Assembly (NCBI GenBank): GCA_009917805.1
Contig: RGES01000010.1
Span: forward strand, 1-18,629
Reading direction: 5' to 3'
DNA from: Verrucomicrobiota bacterium
GTDB taxonomy: Bacteria > Verrucomicrobiota > Verrucomicrobiia > Opitutales > UBA953
Length of the DNA: 18,629 nt
Part shown: positions 1-7,387 of the stretch, piece by piece
Position numbering within the stretch: position 1 is the stretch's first letter
Layout of the letters: every line of letters starts with the position of its first letter
Notes under the pieces: model-generated
What the model saw: the letters and a program-made list of their open reading frames with translations, nothing else
Told to the model about the DNA's origin: nothing
The model's database searches: none
Program-made: the position numbers and the translations under genes

Positions 1-297
1 GGTCACGACGATCGTGGCCGGGCCGAGGAGCGGAACGATCAAGGCCGGCAAGGCTTGGTTGGCGGTCGACTTGATCGTCACGACGACGAGGTCGCAAGGC
101 CCGATGGACGAGGCGTCAGGCGTTGCCGAGGCGACGCGGACGACACGCTCGGCGCCTTTGTTCCGGATCGTGAGGCCGTTCTTCCGGATCGCCTCAAAGT
201 CGCTCCGGGCGAGGCAATGGACTTCATGGCCGGCCTCGGCGAGCAAGGCCGCATACCAGCCTCCGAGGGCTCCGGTGCCGACGATGGCGATCTTCAT
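1..297 (-). CDS. panE: 2-dehydropantoate 2-reductase (ketopantoate reductase, PanE/ApbA family), 3'-truncated by window edge
   Basis: The ATG is at 297 and 99 codons stay open to the window edge, so only the N-terminal NADP-binding domain is visible. It begins MKIAIVGTGALGGWYAALLA: a Rossmann strand, the GxGxxG turn (residues 7-12) and the following helix. Later come CLARSDFEAIRKNGL and a second core strand DLVVVTIKS. This order is typical of PanE/ApbA proteins, which reduce ketopantoate to pantoate with NADPH in CoA synthesis. The start overlaps the nadB stop as ATGA, which implies translational coupling, and an AAGG lies six bases upstream. The C-terminal catalytic domain is outside the window, so a paralogous reductase with another substrate remains possible. 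The gene symbol is a family-level assignment. Confidence 0.82.
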   Translation of the reverse strand, partial: MKIAIVGTGALGGWYAALLAEAGHEVHCLARSDFEAIRKNGLTIRNKGAERVVRVASATPDASSIGPCDLVVVTIKSTANQALPALIVPLLGPATIVVT

Positions 298-1904
298 GGG
301 CGACCTTGGGGACGACGGACGGAGGTGTGGCGGGCTTCCGTCAGCTTGGCCGGATAGTCCAGGGTGAAGTGGAGACCGCGGCTTTCGCGCCGCTGCAAGG
401 CGCAGTCGATGATGAGTTCGGCCACCTGGATCAGGTTGCGCAGCTCGAGCAGCCTGGGTTCGACGCGGAAGTTCCAGTAATATTCGCGGACTTCGTCGGA
501 AAGCGTGCCGATGCGCGTGCGTGCCCGCTGCAATCGCTTGGTCGAGCGGACGATGCCGACATAGTCCCACATCGTACGACGGAGCTCGTCCCAGTTATGC
601 GTGAGCACGACACGTTCGTCGGGATCGCCGGCCGAACCGTCGATCCAGGCCGGCAGGGGCATGGCCTGTTCGCGTTCGGCGACGATCTCATCGTGGGCCG
701 CCGACGCGCCGTCATGGGCGAGCACCACCGCTTCGAGCAGGGAATTCGAGGCCAGGCGATTGGCGCCATGGAGGCCGGTGCAGGCGACTTCGCCGACGGC
801 GAAAAGGCCGGGGAGGGACGTCTGGCCGCGCAGGTCCGTGGCGACGCCGCCGCAAAGGTAGTGCGCGGCCGGGACCACGGGAGCGGGCTCCTTGGTCAGG
901 TCAAAGCCGGCCTTGAGGCACGTGGCGTGGATATGCGGGAAACGTTCGGCGAAGTGGCCTTTGGCCACCTGGGTGGCGTCGAGCAGGACATGCGGGACGC
1001 CGTCGCGTTTCATGACGGAGTCGATCGCCCGGGCGACGATGTCGCGCGGCGCGAGGTCCCCCAGCGGGTGGAAGTCCTTCATGAACGCCCGCAGGGACAA
1101 GTCGCGCAGGATGGCGCCTTCGCCGCGGACGGCTTCGGAGATCAGGGCGCGGCTGCCATCGGGCGCCTTGAGGGCCGTCGGATGGAATTGGACCATCTCC
1201 ATGTCGCGCACTTCGGCGCCGGCGCGATACGCCATCGCGATGCCGTCGCCGGTCGCGATATCGGGATTCGTCGTGAATTGGTAGACCTGGCCGGTGCCGC
1301 CGGTGGCGAGCACGACCGCGGCGGCGGAAAGCGTCTCGACGCGTCCGGCCTTGGTGTTGAGCACGTGCAGGCCGAGGACGCGGTCTTCGGGCGAGCCGAT
1401 CGGGCAGGCGCCGAGCTTGGCCCGGGTGATGAGGTCGATGGCGAGATGGTGCTCGAGCATCACGACCTTCGGCGAACGGGCGATGGCCCGGAGCAGGGCG
1501 GACTCGATGGCACGTCCGGTCATGTCGCGCGCATGCAGGATGCGGCGCTTGGAGTGACCGCCTTCGCGGCCGAGGTCGGGTCGTCCGTCGGTGCCGTTCT
1601 CGAATTCGACGCCCCAGGCGATCAGTTCGGCGACGCGGGCGGGGCCGGATTCGATGATGTGCCTGACCGCATCCAGGTCGCAGAGGCCGTCGCCGGCCGT
1701 GAGGGTGTCCTTCACGTGGCTTTGGAAATCGTCGGTCTGGTCGGTGACGCAGGCGATGCCTCCTTGGGCCCAGTTGGTGTTGGATTCGGAACTCGTCTTC
1801 TTCGTCACGATGGCGACGGAATGGCCGCGCTGGGCCAGATTGAGCGCGAAACTCAGCCCGCCGATGCCGCTGCCGACGATGATTGCCTCGAAATGGGTCG
1901 CCAT
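294..1904 (-). CDS. nadB: L-aspartate oxidase (NadB)
   Basis: The product is a 536-residue cytoplasmic FAD enzyme that oxidises L-aspartate to iminoaspartate, the first step of de novo NAD synthesis; NadA would use the product. The length matches the family. Visible signatures are the FAD-binding turn VGSGIGGL (about residues 10-17), TNWAQGGIA (43-51), GGHSKRRILHARDMTG (115-130), QFHPTAL, the RGEGAILRD segment, HYLCGGV and the C-terminal GLHGANRLASNSLLEAV block. The GGHS..RILH..D.TG and ASNSLLE blocks separate NadB from succinate dehydrogenase and fumarate reductase flavoproteins. The ATG at 1904 has no Shine-Dalgarno. The stop overlaps the start of the panE-like gene, so two cofactor-biosynthesis genes are coupled. 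It is transcribed divergently from the CNNM/CBS gene across a 79-base gap. No nadA or nadC is in the window. Confidence 0.96.
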   Translation of the reverse strand: MATHFEAIIVGSGIGGLSFALNLAQRGHSVAIVTKKTSSESNTNWAQGGIACVTDQTDDFQSHVKDTLTAGDGLCDLDAVRHIIESGPARVAELIAWGVEFENGTDGRPDLGREGGHSKRRILHARDMTGRAIESALLRAIARSPKVVMLEHHLAIDLITRAKLGACPIGSPEDRVLGLHVLNTKAGRVETLSAAAVVLATGGTGQVYQFTTNPDIATGDGIAMAYRAGAEVRDMEMVQFHPTALKAPDGSRALISEAVRGEGAILRDLSLRAFMKDFHPLGDLAPRDIVARAIDSVMKRDGVPHVLLDATQVAKGHFAERFPHIHATCLKAGFDLTKEPAPVVPAAHYLCGGVATDLRGQTSLPGLFAVGEVACTGLHGANRLASNSLLEAVVLAHDGASAAHDEIVAEREQAMPLPAWIDGSAGDPDERVVLTHNWDELRRTMWDYVGIVRSTKRLQRARTRIGTLSDEVREYYWNFRVEPRLLELRNLIQVAELIIDCALQRRESRGLHFTLDYPAKLTEARHTSVRRPQGRP

Positions 1905-1983
1905 TGAGGGTTAGACCGTAGGGCGAGGCAGGATGTGAACAAGCGGATTTGACTGTCCGTAGGCCGACCCCTAGGGCTGTTTT
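1905..1983. promoter_or_regulatory. divergent intergenic region between nadB and the CNNM/CBS gene; candidate promoters only
   Basis: These 79 bases must hold the start signals for both divergent genes. Toward the plus-strand gene, TTGACT (1949-1954) is followed after 17 bases by TAGGGC (1972-1977). The -35 matches well and the -10 poorly, and initiation there would fall at or next to the GTG start. Toward nadB, TTGTTC and TACGGT on the minus strand are 16 bases apart, also weak. The palindrome CCCTAGGG spans the -10 candidate. I see no terminator or RNA element. The function is inferred mainly from position. Confidence 0.3.
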
Positions 1984-3300
1984 GTGGAATTGTTCGTGAT
2001 ATTGGCCTGTTGGGCGACCATCGGTGTTTTCGAGTTATCGGAAATGGCGTTGGTCTCCTCCAACCGGCGCCGCCTCGCGCGTCTGGCCGAGGATGGCAGC
2101 AAGGGGGCCAAGGCCGCGCTGGAACTCCTGGCCAACCCTTCGAAGTTCCTTTCGACCGTCCAGGTCGGCCTGACGTTCGGCAGCATCATCGCCGCCACCT
2201 TCGGCGGAGCGCCGCTGGCCGGGCATATCAGGCCTCACCTCGAGGCCAGCGACTGGGCTTGGCTCCATGATAACGCCGACGTCGTTTCCCGTACGGGCGT
2301 CTCCTTCGTCATCGGCTCGATGACCATCATCTTCGCCGAGATCGTCCCCAAGCGTCTTGGCCTCTCGAATCCGGAAGGCCTGGCGGTCGTGCTTTCCCGG
2401 CCGATGATGCTGGTGTCCCTCCTGGCCTCCCCGCTGGTCAGCACCTTGGGTTTCTTCGCCGACATCGTCCTGCGGCTCTTCGGAAAGAAGCGCTCGCCGG
2501 AGGACACCATGTCCGAGGACGAGCTGCGCATGATGGTCGACCAAGGCATGGCTTCCGGCGTGCTTCATGCCGCCGAGCACCGGATGGTCCACGGCGCCCT
2601 TTCCCTCGACCTGGTCACGGCCGAGCGGCTGATGACCCCGAGCAACCGGGTGGTCTGGCTCAATCTCGACGACTCCGACGAGGTCAACTGGCGCAAGGTC
2701 GTGGCGTCAGGCCACACTTGGTTCCCGGTCTACCGCGGTTCGCCCGACCGTCCCCTCGGCGTCGTCTCCGTCAAGCGTCTCTGGGCCAACCTTTCGCTCG
2801 TCGGCACGGCCTCGATCAAGGACCTGCTCACCGAGCCGCCGACCGTCCCGCCGAACTGCACCGGCACGCAGCTGCTGGAAAAGTTCCGCAAGGATAAGAT
2901 CCATATCGCGCTCGTCTCCGACGAATTCGGCCGCGTCCGCGGCGTCGTCTCCTTGAACGACGTGCTGGAGTCGGTCGTCGGCGAGCTGCCGAACGAAGGC
3001 TCGCCTGTCGCCCAGGCCAAGCCGGTCCGACGTCGGGAGGACGGCAGCTGGCTGGTCGACGCGGTGGTCTCCCTGGATGATTTCCGCGAGGCCACGGGGA
3101 TCGTCGGACGTTTCCCGGGCGAAGGTTCGGGCCGTTTCACCGCGATCTCCGGTTTCATCATGCGCACGCTCGGCCGCATCCCGGCCGAAGGCGACCGGGT
3201 CGAGGCCTTAGGTCACATCTTCGAGGTCGTGGACATGGACGGGCATCGCCTGGACAAGATCCTGGTGATGCCGAAGGCCGTCCCGCCGACCGGAGCTTAA
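1984..3300 (+). CDS. CNNM-domain / CBS-pair / CorC_HlyC membrane protein (hemolysin C-like ion transporter family)
   Basis: This is a 438-residue inner-membrane protein with three parts. An N-terminal DUF21/CNNM domain (about residues 1-190) has hydrophobic segments and the conserved ELSEMALVSSNRRRL opening, PSKFLSTVQVGLTFGSI and FAEIVPKRLGL. A cytoplasmic CBS pair follows (about 200-330; LMTPSNRVVWL, then IALVSDEFGRVRGVVSLNDV). A CorC_HlyC domain ends it (about 350-430; VDAVVSLDDF, FTAISGFIM, VEALGHIFEVVDM). Relatives include YfjD, YhdP, CorC and CNNM proteins linked to Mg2+ or other divalent cation export; older annotations call them hemolysins. The GTG at 1984 is chosen because it puts the first hydrophobic segment directly before ELSEMALVSS; only a weak AGGG precedes it. 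It is the only plus-strand gene here and ends convergently with hisF, sharing a TTAA. The substrate is not deducible. Confidence 0.9.
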   Translation: MELFVILACWATIGVFELSEMALVSSNRRRLARLAEDGSKGAKAALELLANPSKFLSTVQVGLTFGSIIAATFGGAPLAGHIRPHLEASDWAWLHDNADVVSRTGVSFVIGSMTIIFAEIVPKRLGLSNPEGLAVVLSRPMMLVSLLASPLVSTLGFFADIVLRLFGKKRSPEDTMSEDELRMMVDQGMASGVLHAAEHRMVHGALSLDLVTAERLMTPSNRVVWLNLDDSDEVNWRKVVASGHTWFPVYRGSPDRPLGVVSVKRLWANLSLVGTASIKDLLTEPPTVPPNCTGTQLLEKFRKDKIHIALVSDEFGRVRGVVSLNDVLESVVGELPNEGSPVAQAKPVRRREDGSWLVDAVVSLDDFREATGIVGRFPGEGSGRFTAISGFIMRTLGRIPAEGDRVEALGHIFEVVDMDGHRLDKILVMPKAVPPTGA

Positions 3301-3959
3301 AGACGCACCGGCAGGCCGGCGGCACGGAGGTGCTCCTTGGCCTGACGGACGGTGTAGGTGCCGAAGTGGAAGATGCTGGCCGCGAGGACCGCGCTGGCCC
3401 CGCCTTGCTTCAGGACGTCGGCCATATGGTCGAGGTTGCCGGCGCCACCCGAGGCGATGACGGGGACTTCGACGGCCGAGGACACCGCGAGATTGAGGGG
3501 AATGTCGTAACCGACGGCGGTGCCGTCCCGGTCCATGCTCGTCAGCAGGATCTCGCCGGCGCCGAGGGAGTGGGCCTGGCGGGCCCATGCGATCGCATCG
3601 AGGCCCGTCGGGTTGCGGCCGCCATGGGTGAAGACTTCCCATTTTCCCGGGCCCACGTTCTTGGCGTCGATCGCGACGACGATGCACTGGCTGCCGAACT
3701 TGCGGGCGGATTCGAGCACGAGGTTCGGGTCCTTGATCGCCGAGGTGTTGAGGGAGACCTTGTCCGCGCCGGCGTTGAGCATCGTGCGGATGTCCTCGAC
3801 GGAACGGAGTCCGCCGCCGACGGTGAGCGGCATGAAGACCTGGTCGGCGGTGCGTTCGACCACGTCCACCATGGTGCGACGTTCATCGCTGGAGGCGGTG
3901 ATGTCCAGGAAGACCAGCTCGTCGGCGCCTTGCTTCTCATAGGCCGCGGCGACGGCCAC
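3297..3959 (-). CDS. hisF: imidazole glycerol phosphate synthase cyclase subunit HisF, N-terminally truncated
   Basis: HisF converts PRFAR plus HisH-supplied ammonia to IGP and AICAR in histidine synthesis. Family blocks are intact from strand 2 on: GADELVFLDITASSDERR, MPLTVGGGLRSVEDI, GADKVSLNTSAI, QCIVVAIDAK, GAGEILLTSMDRDGT (the C-terminal catalytic Asp is residue 143 here), VIASGGAGNLDHM and AVLAASIFHFGTYTV. HisF is normally about 250 residues; this frame gives 220 from the GTG at 3959. Homology extends four more codons upstream (A-G-D-P, to 3971), then ends abruptly in dtd sequence. Missing are about 28 residues, including the strand-1 RIIxCLDV motif with its catalytic Asp (Asp11 in the T. 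maritima enzyme) and the following Lys/Gly phosphate loop. As written it should be inactive: either a real deletion or an assembly error. Its TAA shares TTAA with the convergent gene. Confidence 0.9.
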   Translation of the reverse strand: MAVAAAYEKQGADELVFLDITASSDERRTMVDVVERTADQVFMPLTVGGGLRSVEDIRTMLNAGADKVSLNTSAIKDPNLVLESARKFGSQCIVVAIDAKNVGPGKWEVFTHGGRNPTGLDAIAWARQAHSLGAGEILLTSMDRDGTAVGYDIPLNLAVSSAVEVPVIASGGAGNLDHMADVLKQGGASAVLAASIFHFGTYTVRQAKEHLRAAGLPVRL

Positions 3960-3985
3960 AGGATCGCCGGCACAGGTCCGTCGTT
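3957..3985 (-). other. deletion-like junction joining the end of dtd to codon ~29 of hisF
   Basis: Reading the minus strand, the dtd frame is collinear with its family through VNDGPV, ending at base 3971. The hisF frame is collinear with its family from AGDPV, beginning at the same base 3971. Neither a dtd stop codon nor a hisF start region is present, and the two frames differ. The hexamer CCTGTG (minus strand) occurs at 3976-3971 and again at 3962-3957, so short homology could have guided a deletion or an assembly collapse. At least about 100 bases appear to be missing: roughly 84 for hisF plus the last codons and stop of dtd. Confidence 0.75.
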
Positions 3986-4390
3986 CACCAATTCGACCCG
4001 CATGTCGGCGCCGAAGACGCCGGTCGGCACGGGCTGGCCCAGCAGCTTGGACAGTTCCTGGACGAAAAGATCGAAGAGCGGCTTGGCGAACTCCGGCTTC
4101 GCGGCGCCGTTGAAGGAAGGTCGGTTTCCTTTGGAGAAATCGGCGAGCAGGGTGAACTGGCTCACGGCCAAGGCCTGGCCGCCCGCATCGCGCAGGTTGA
4201 CGCCCATCTTGCCTTGGGCATCGGACATCAGGCGGGCCTTGGCGATGTCGGCGGCCAGCCGACGGACGGTGTTCTCGTCGTCGCCCGTGGCCAGGCCGAC
4301 GAGGAGAAGATAGCCTCGGCCGATGGAGCCGGAGATGACCCCGTCTACCGACACCGAAGCCGAGAGGACGCGTTGCACGACGACCTTCAT
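3971..4390 (-). CDS. dtd: D-aminoacyl-tRNA deacylase (DTD), lacking its own stop
   Basis: Dtd hydrolyses D-aminoacyl (and some glycyl) tRNAs in the cytoplasm, keeping D-amino acids out of translation. From the ATG at 4390 there are 140 residues matching the family: MKVVVQRVLSASVSVDG, the SQFTL signature (77-81), SKGNRPSF (86-93) and the C-terminal Gly-cisPro motif NDGPV (136-140). Normal family length is about 145-150, so only the last few residues are missing. The frame then runs out of frame through hisF and stops only at 3542, so the protein as written would carry about 142 unrelated residues. The start follows the isochorismate synthase stop by two bases (TGAGGATG). Both catalytic motifs survive, but the C-terminal extension makes function doubtful unless the junction is an artefact. 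Confidence 0.88.
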
Positions 4391-4392
4391 CC

Positions 4393-5733
4393 TCAGATGA
4401 GCGCCTCGAGGATCGTGCGCAGCTTCATCTCGGTCTCCGTCGATTCTGCGCTCGGATCGGAACCGGCCACGATGCCGGCGCCGGCGAAGGCCCGGGCTTC
4501 CGAGCCTTTGAGCCGGGCGCATCGCAGCGCCACGAAGAGCTTGCCCGAGGAGCCATCCGAACGCACCCAGCCGACGGCGCCGGTGTAGAGGCCGCGCTGG
4601 TGCGGCTCGAATCCCGGGATGAAAGGCAGGGCCAAGGCGCGTGGTTTGCCGCCTACGGCCGGAGTCGGATGGAGTTCGCCCGCGACTTCGAGGAAGCGTC
4701 GGTCGGCCGGCATGGTGCCTTCGATCGGGGTGCGCAGGTGCATCACGTTGCCGAGCCGGAGGAGTTCGGCGTTGCGCGACGTCGCGGCCAGGACGCCGAC
4801 CATGCGGAGACGCCGCAGGATGGAGGCGGTGACGGCGCTGTGTTCGCGAAGGTCCTTTTCGCTGGAGAGCAGGGCTTCCGCGAGGCTGGCGTCTTCGGAG
4901 GCGGATTCGCCGCGTCGGGTGGTGCCGGCCACGGATTCGGAACGGACCGCGCCGTCGAACAAGGAGAGCAACGTCTCAGGCGTCGCGCCGACGAGCGCGC
5001 CGTCAGTCTCGTCGACGAGGAAGGTGTGGCACTGCGGGTTGGCCCGACGGAGGCGGTGCAAGGTCGCGTAGATGCTGAAGGGTTCGGCCCGGCGCCAGTC
5101 GAAGGCGCGCGAAAGCACGATCTTCTCGAAAGAGCCTTCCTTGATCAGTTCGGTCGCGCGGACGACCGCGGAAGGGAACCAGGAGCCGCCGACTTCCGAG
5201 AGCACGGTCGGGACGGGCGCGCGGGGCGGGGGAGGGTTGGACCGATAGCTGAACTTGCGGAAGCTCTCGGCGCGGATGGCCAGGCGAGCGGCGCAACCAG
5301 GGCCGGCTGGCTCGCAGAGGGTGACGGTCGTCTGGCCGTCTTCGCTGATGACCTGCCAGCCTGGCAGGAACAGCTTGGCTTCGGCTCCGTCGGTCTCGCT
5401 GCCAGGGTAGAAAGGGAAGGTCGCGATGATGCGAGGACGCGGGCCGACGCAGGTCAGGCTGGCGTCGAGTTCGCGCAGCCAGCGGTCGGCGGACACGAAA
5501 CGTTGCTCGCCGCGGCCGGACCAGAGACGAAGCGGCGAACCGGCGGCATGCGAGCGCTTGCGGGAAGGGTTCTCGAAATAGCCACGCGGCGCTGGCTCGT
5601 TCAACGTCTCCAGGACGGCCAGCGGGTCGAGTTCGGGCGCCGTGAAGGTATAACTGACGAAGCCTTCGCCGACGGCCCGGCGCTCGGCCTCGGCCAGCAA
5701 GGCGGTTTCGTCGATGGTCTTGACGGGATCCAC
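4393..5733 (-). CDS. isochorismate synthase (MenF/EntC family chorismate-binding enzyme)
   Basis: This 446-residue protein has the chorismate-utilising fold in its C-terminal two thirds. Visible blocks are FEKIVLSRAF with the conserved catalytic Lys (about residue 204), LVGATPETLL (248-256), ESVAGTTRRG (266-275), SEKDLREHSAV (291-301), the LHPTPAVGG signature (354-362), GLYTGAVGW (381-389), VALRCA and FAGAGIVAGSDPSAE. The LHPTPAVGG and AGAGIVAGSDP pattern fits isochorismate synthases (MenF, EntC, DhbC) better than anthranilate or aminodeoxychorismate synthase. Isochorismate feeds menaquinone or catecholate siderophores; no other men or ent gene is in the window, so I leave the symbol empty. 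The start is GTG at 5733, with GGAG too far upstream (about 17 bases) to be a clear ribosome site. It lies between metG and dtd, two bases from dtd. Confidence 0.87.
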   Translation of the reverse strand: MDPVKTIDETALLAEAERRAVGEGFVSYTFTAPELDPLAVLETLNEPAPRGYFENPSRKRSHAAGSPLRLWSGRGEQRFVSADRWLRELDASLTCVGPRPRIIATFPFYPGSETDGAEAKLFLPGWQVISEDGQTTVTLCEPAGPGCAARLAIRAESFRKFSYRSNPPPPRAPVPTVLSEVGGSWFPSAVVRATELIKEGSFEKIVLSRAFDWRRAEPFSIYATLHRLRRANPQCHTFLVDETDGALVGATPETLLSLFDGAVRSESVAGTTRRGESASEDASLAEALLSSEKDLREHSAVTASILRRLRMVGVLAATSRNAELLRLGNVMHLRTPIEGTMPADRRFLEVAGELHPTPAVGGKPRALALPFIPGFEPHQRGLYTGAVGWVRSDGSSGKLFVALRCARLKGSEARAFAGAGIVAGSDPSAESTETEMKLRTILEALI

Positions 5734-5769
5734 GGCGGTGAAGGTAAGGTCTCCGCGGGGAAAGTCGAA

Positions 5770-7311
5770 TCAGGCCGACGGAGTTTCGGTCGGAACCTCG
5801 ATCGGCGGGAAAAGGATGCACTTTTCGGCCACCTGCGAGCCCGTGCAGACGGCGGACCAGCTGAGCTGGCCCTCGAAATGGGTGGCGACGGGGCGACCGA
5901 TGTTCGTCAGCAGCTTGTCGCAGGTGGCCGGCATGACCGGGGTCAGGATCGTGCCGACGAGACGGAGTCCTTCGGCGACATGCGCAAGGCACGAATCCAG
6001 GCGGGCGCGGTCGGCGGGGTCGGCGGACTTGGCGAGTTTCCAGGGGGCGCGGGCTTCGATGTAGGCGTTCATCGCGCTGATGAAGACCCAGAGCGCTTCG
6101 AGGGCGTGGCTGACCTGATACTCGGAAAAAGCTTCGGCGTACTTCTTGGCGGATTCGTCCCAGAGCTGGCGCAGGTTCTTCTCCAGGTCTTCGTCGGCCG
6201 CGGCGGCGGGGATCAGGCCCGCGTAATTGCGACCGACCATGTTGAGCAGCCGATTGACGAGGTTGCCGAGATTGTTGCCGAGGTCCGCCTTGTAGCGGTT
6301 CTCGAAGGTGAGCGTGGAGAAGTCCGCGTCCTGGCCGACCACCATCTCTCGGCAGAGGTAGAAGCGGAAGGCGTCGGCTCCGTGGGAGGCGGCGTAGCCC
6401 AAGGTGTTGGTCGCGTTGCCGGAGCTCTTGGAGGCCTTCTGATTGTTGACGGTCCACCAGCCATGGACCAGCAGCTGGCGCGGGGGTTCGATGCCGAGGG
6501 CCCTGAGCATGCAGGGCCAGTAGACGGCGTGAGGCGGCGAAAGGATGTCCTTGCCGATGACATGGACGTCGGCCGGCCAGAGGCCCTTGTCGGCCACGGC
6601 GGAATAGTAGTTCGTCAACGCGTCGAACCAGACGTAGGTGACGAAGGAAGTGTCGAACGGCAGCTCGATGCCCCAGGTGAGGCGGGATTTCGGCCGAGAG
6701 ATGCAGAGGTCGTTCATCGGCTCCTTGAGGAACTCGAGGACCTGGTTCTGGCGGAAGCGTGGCGTGATGAAATCGGGATGCGACTTGATGTGCTCGACGA
6801 GCCAACCCTGGAACTGCGTCAGCTTGAAATAATAGTTCTCCTCGGTCGTCTGGGTGACTTCGCCGTAGATCTCCGGCCACGAACCGTCGGGAGCACGGTC
6901 CTTGTCGGTCAGGAACTGTTCCTGGCGGGTCGAATACCAGTCGGTCTTCTGTCCTTTGTAGATCAGACCTTGGTCGAAGAGCTGCTGCAGGAACTGCTGC
7001 ACGACCTTCTTGTGGCGCGGCTCGGTCGTGCGGATGTAGTCATCGTGCGAGATGTTGAGGTCGCCGAGCATGCCCTTGAAGACCGCGGCGATCTCGTCGA
7101 CGAGGACCTGAGGTTCGACGCCGCGCTTGAGGGCGGTCTGCTGGACCTTCTGGCCGTGTTCGTCCAGTCCGGTGAGGAAGTGCACCTTGCGGCCGCTCAT
7201 GCGCATGTGGCGCGAGATCACGTCGGAGAGGACCTTCTCGTAGGCATGGCCGAGGTGCGGCGAGCCGTTGGCGTAGTCGATGGCCGTGGTGATGTAGAAC
7301 GGACTGGGCAT
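5770..7311 (-). CDS. metG: methionyl-tRNA synthetase, short form without C-terminal tRNA-binding domain
   Basis: This is a 513-residue class I synthetase charging tRNA-Met. The HIGH motif appears as HLGH (residues 19-22), followed by FLTGLDEHGQKVQ (46-58), WYSTRQEQF (125-133), YVWFDALTNYY (226-236), VIGKDIL and GWWTVNNQKASKSSGN (284-299), then the anticodon-binding helical region (ADLGNNLGNLVNR, YIEARAPWKLAK). The short length and lack of a Cys4 zinc insertion after WYS put it in the zinc-less subfamily. It ends without the C-terminal OB-fold. The KMSKS loop reads KASKS (292-296), an unusual substitution at position 2; both Lys are kept. The ATG at 7311 follows a small inverted repeat, with AGGG nine bases upstream. 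Confidence 0.96.
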   Translation of the reverse strand: MPSPFYITTAIDYANGSPHLGHAYEKVLSDVISRHMRMSGRKVHFLTGLDEHGQKVQQTALKRGVEPQVLVDEIAAVFKGMLGDLNISHDDYIRTTEPRHKKVVQQFLQQLFDQGLIYKGQKTDWYSTRQEQFLTDKDRAPDGSWPEIYGEVTQTTEENYYFKLTQFQGWLVEHIKSHPDFITPRFRQNQVLEFLKEPMNDLCISRPKSRLTWGIELPFDTSFVTYVWFDALTNYYSAVADKGLWPADVHVIGKDILSPPHAVYWPCMLRALGIEPPRQLLVHGWWTVNNQKASKSSGNATNTLGYAASHGADAFRFYLCREMVVGQDADFSTLTFENRYKADLGNNLGNLVNRLLNMVGRNYAGLIPAAAADEDLEKNLRQLWDESAKKYAEAFSEYQVSHALEALWVFISAMNAYIEARAPWKLAKSADPADRARLDSCLAHVAEGLRLVGTILTPVMPATCDKLLTNIGRPVATHFEGQLSWSAVCTGSQVAEKCILFPPIEVPTETPSA

Positions 7312-7320
7312 GAAAAGATA

Positions 7321-7334
7321 CCCTAGGAATAGGG
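7321..7334. repeat. short perfect inverted repeat just upstream of metG
   Basis: CCCTA, four bases, then TAGGG forms a perfect 5-bp hairpin whose edge is nine bases from the metG start. The AGGG that could serve as a ribosome site for metG is the 3' arm of this hairpin on the minus strand. It could reduce access to that site, but it is short. No terminator-type T-run follows apart from CTTTTC. Confidence 0.3.
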
Positions 7335-7387
7335 CACGGAAACGGCCTAGGACAACCCCGAAGGGCGGAGGGGACGGGAAACCGACC

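Noticed and set aside
306..1907. 533-residue plus-strand open frame opposite nadB
   Set aside because: Its Gly/Asp/Arg-rich composition is typical of antisense frames in GC-rich genes. It shows no recognisable domain, and the opposite strand is a clear nadB.
3542..4522. A genuine Dtd-HisF fusion protein
   Set aside because: The frames are not in register. The downstream part of this 326-codon frame is hisF read in the wrong frame (Ser/Pro/Arg-rich), so no fusion protein results.
4600..7326. 908-residue plus-strand open frame opposite isochorismate synthase and metG
   Set aside because: It spans two well-recognised genes on the other strand and their intergenic gap. The composition is low-complexity Gly/Asp/Glu/Arg without domain motifs, so it is a codon-bias shadow.
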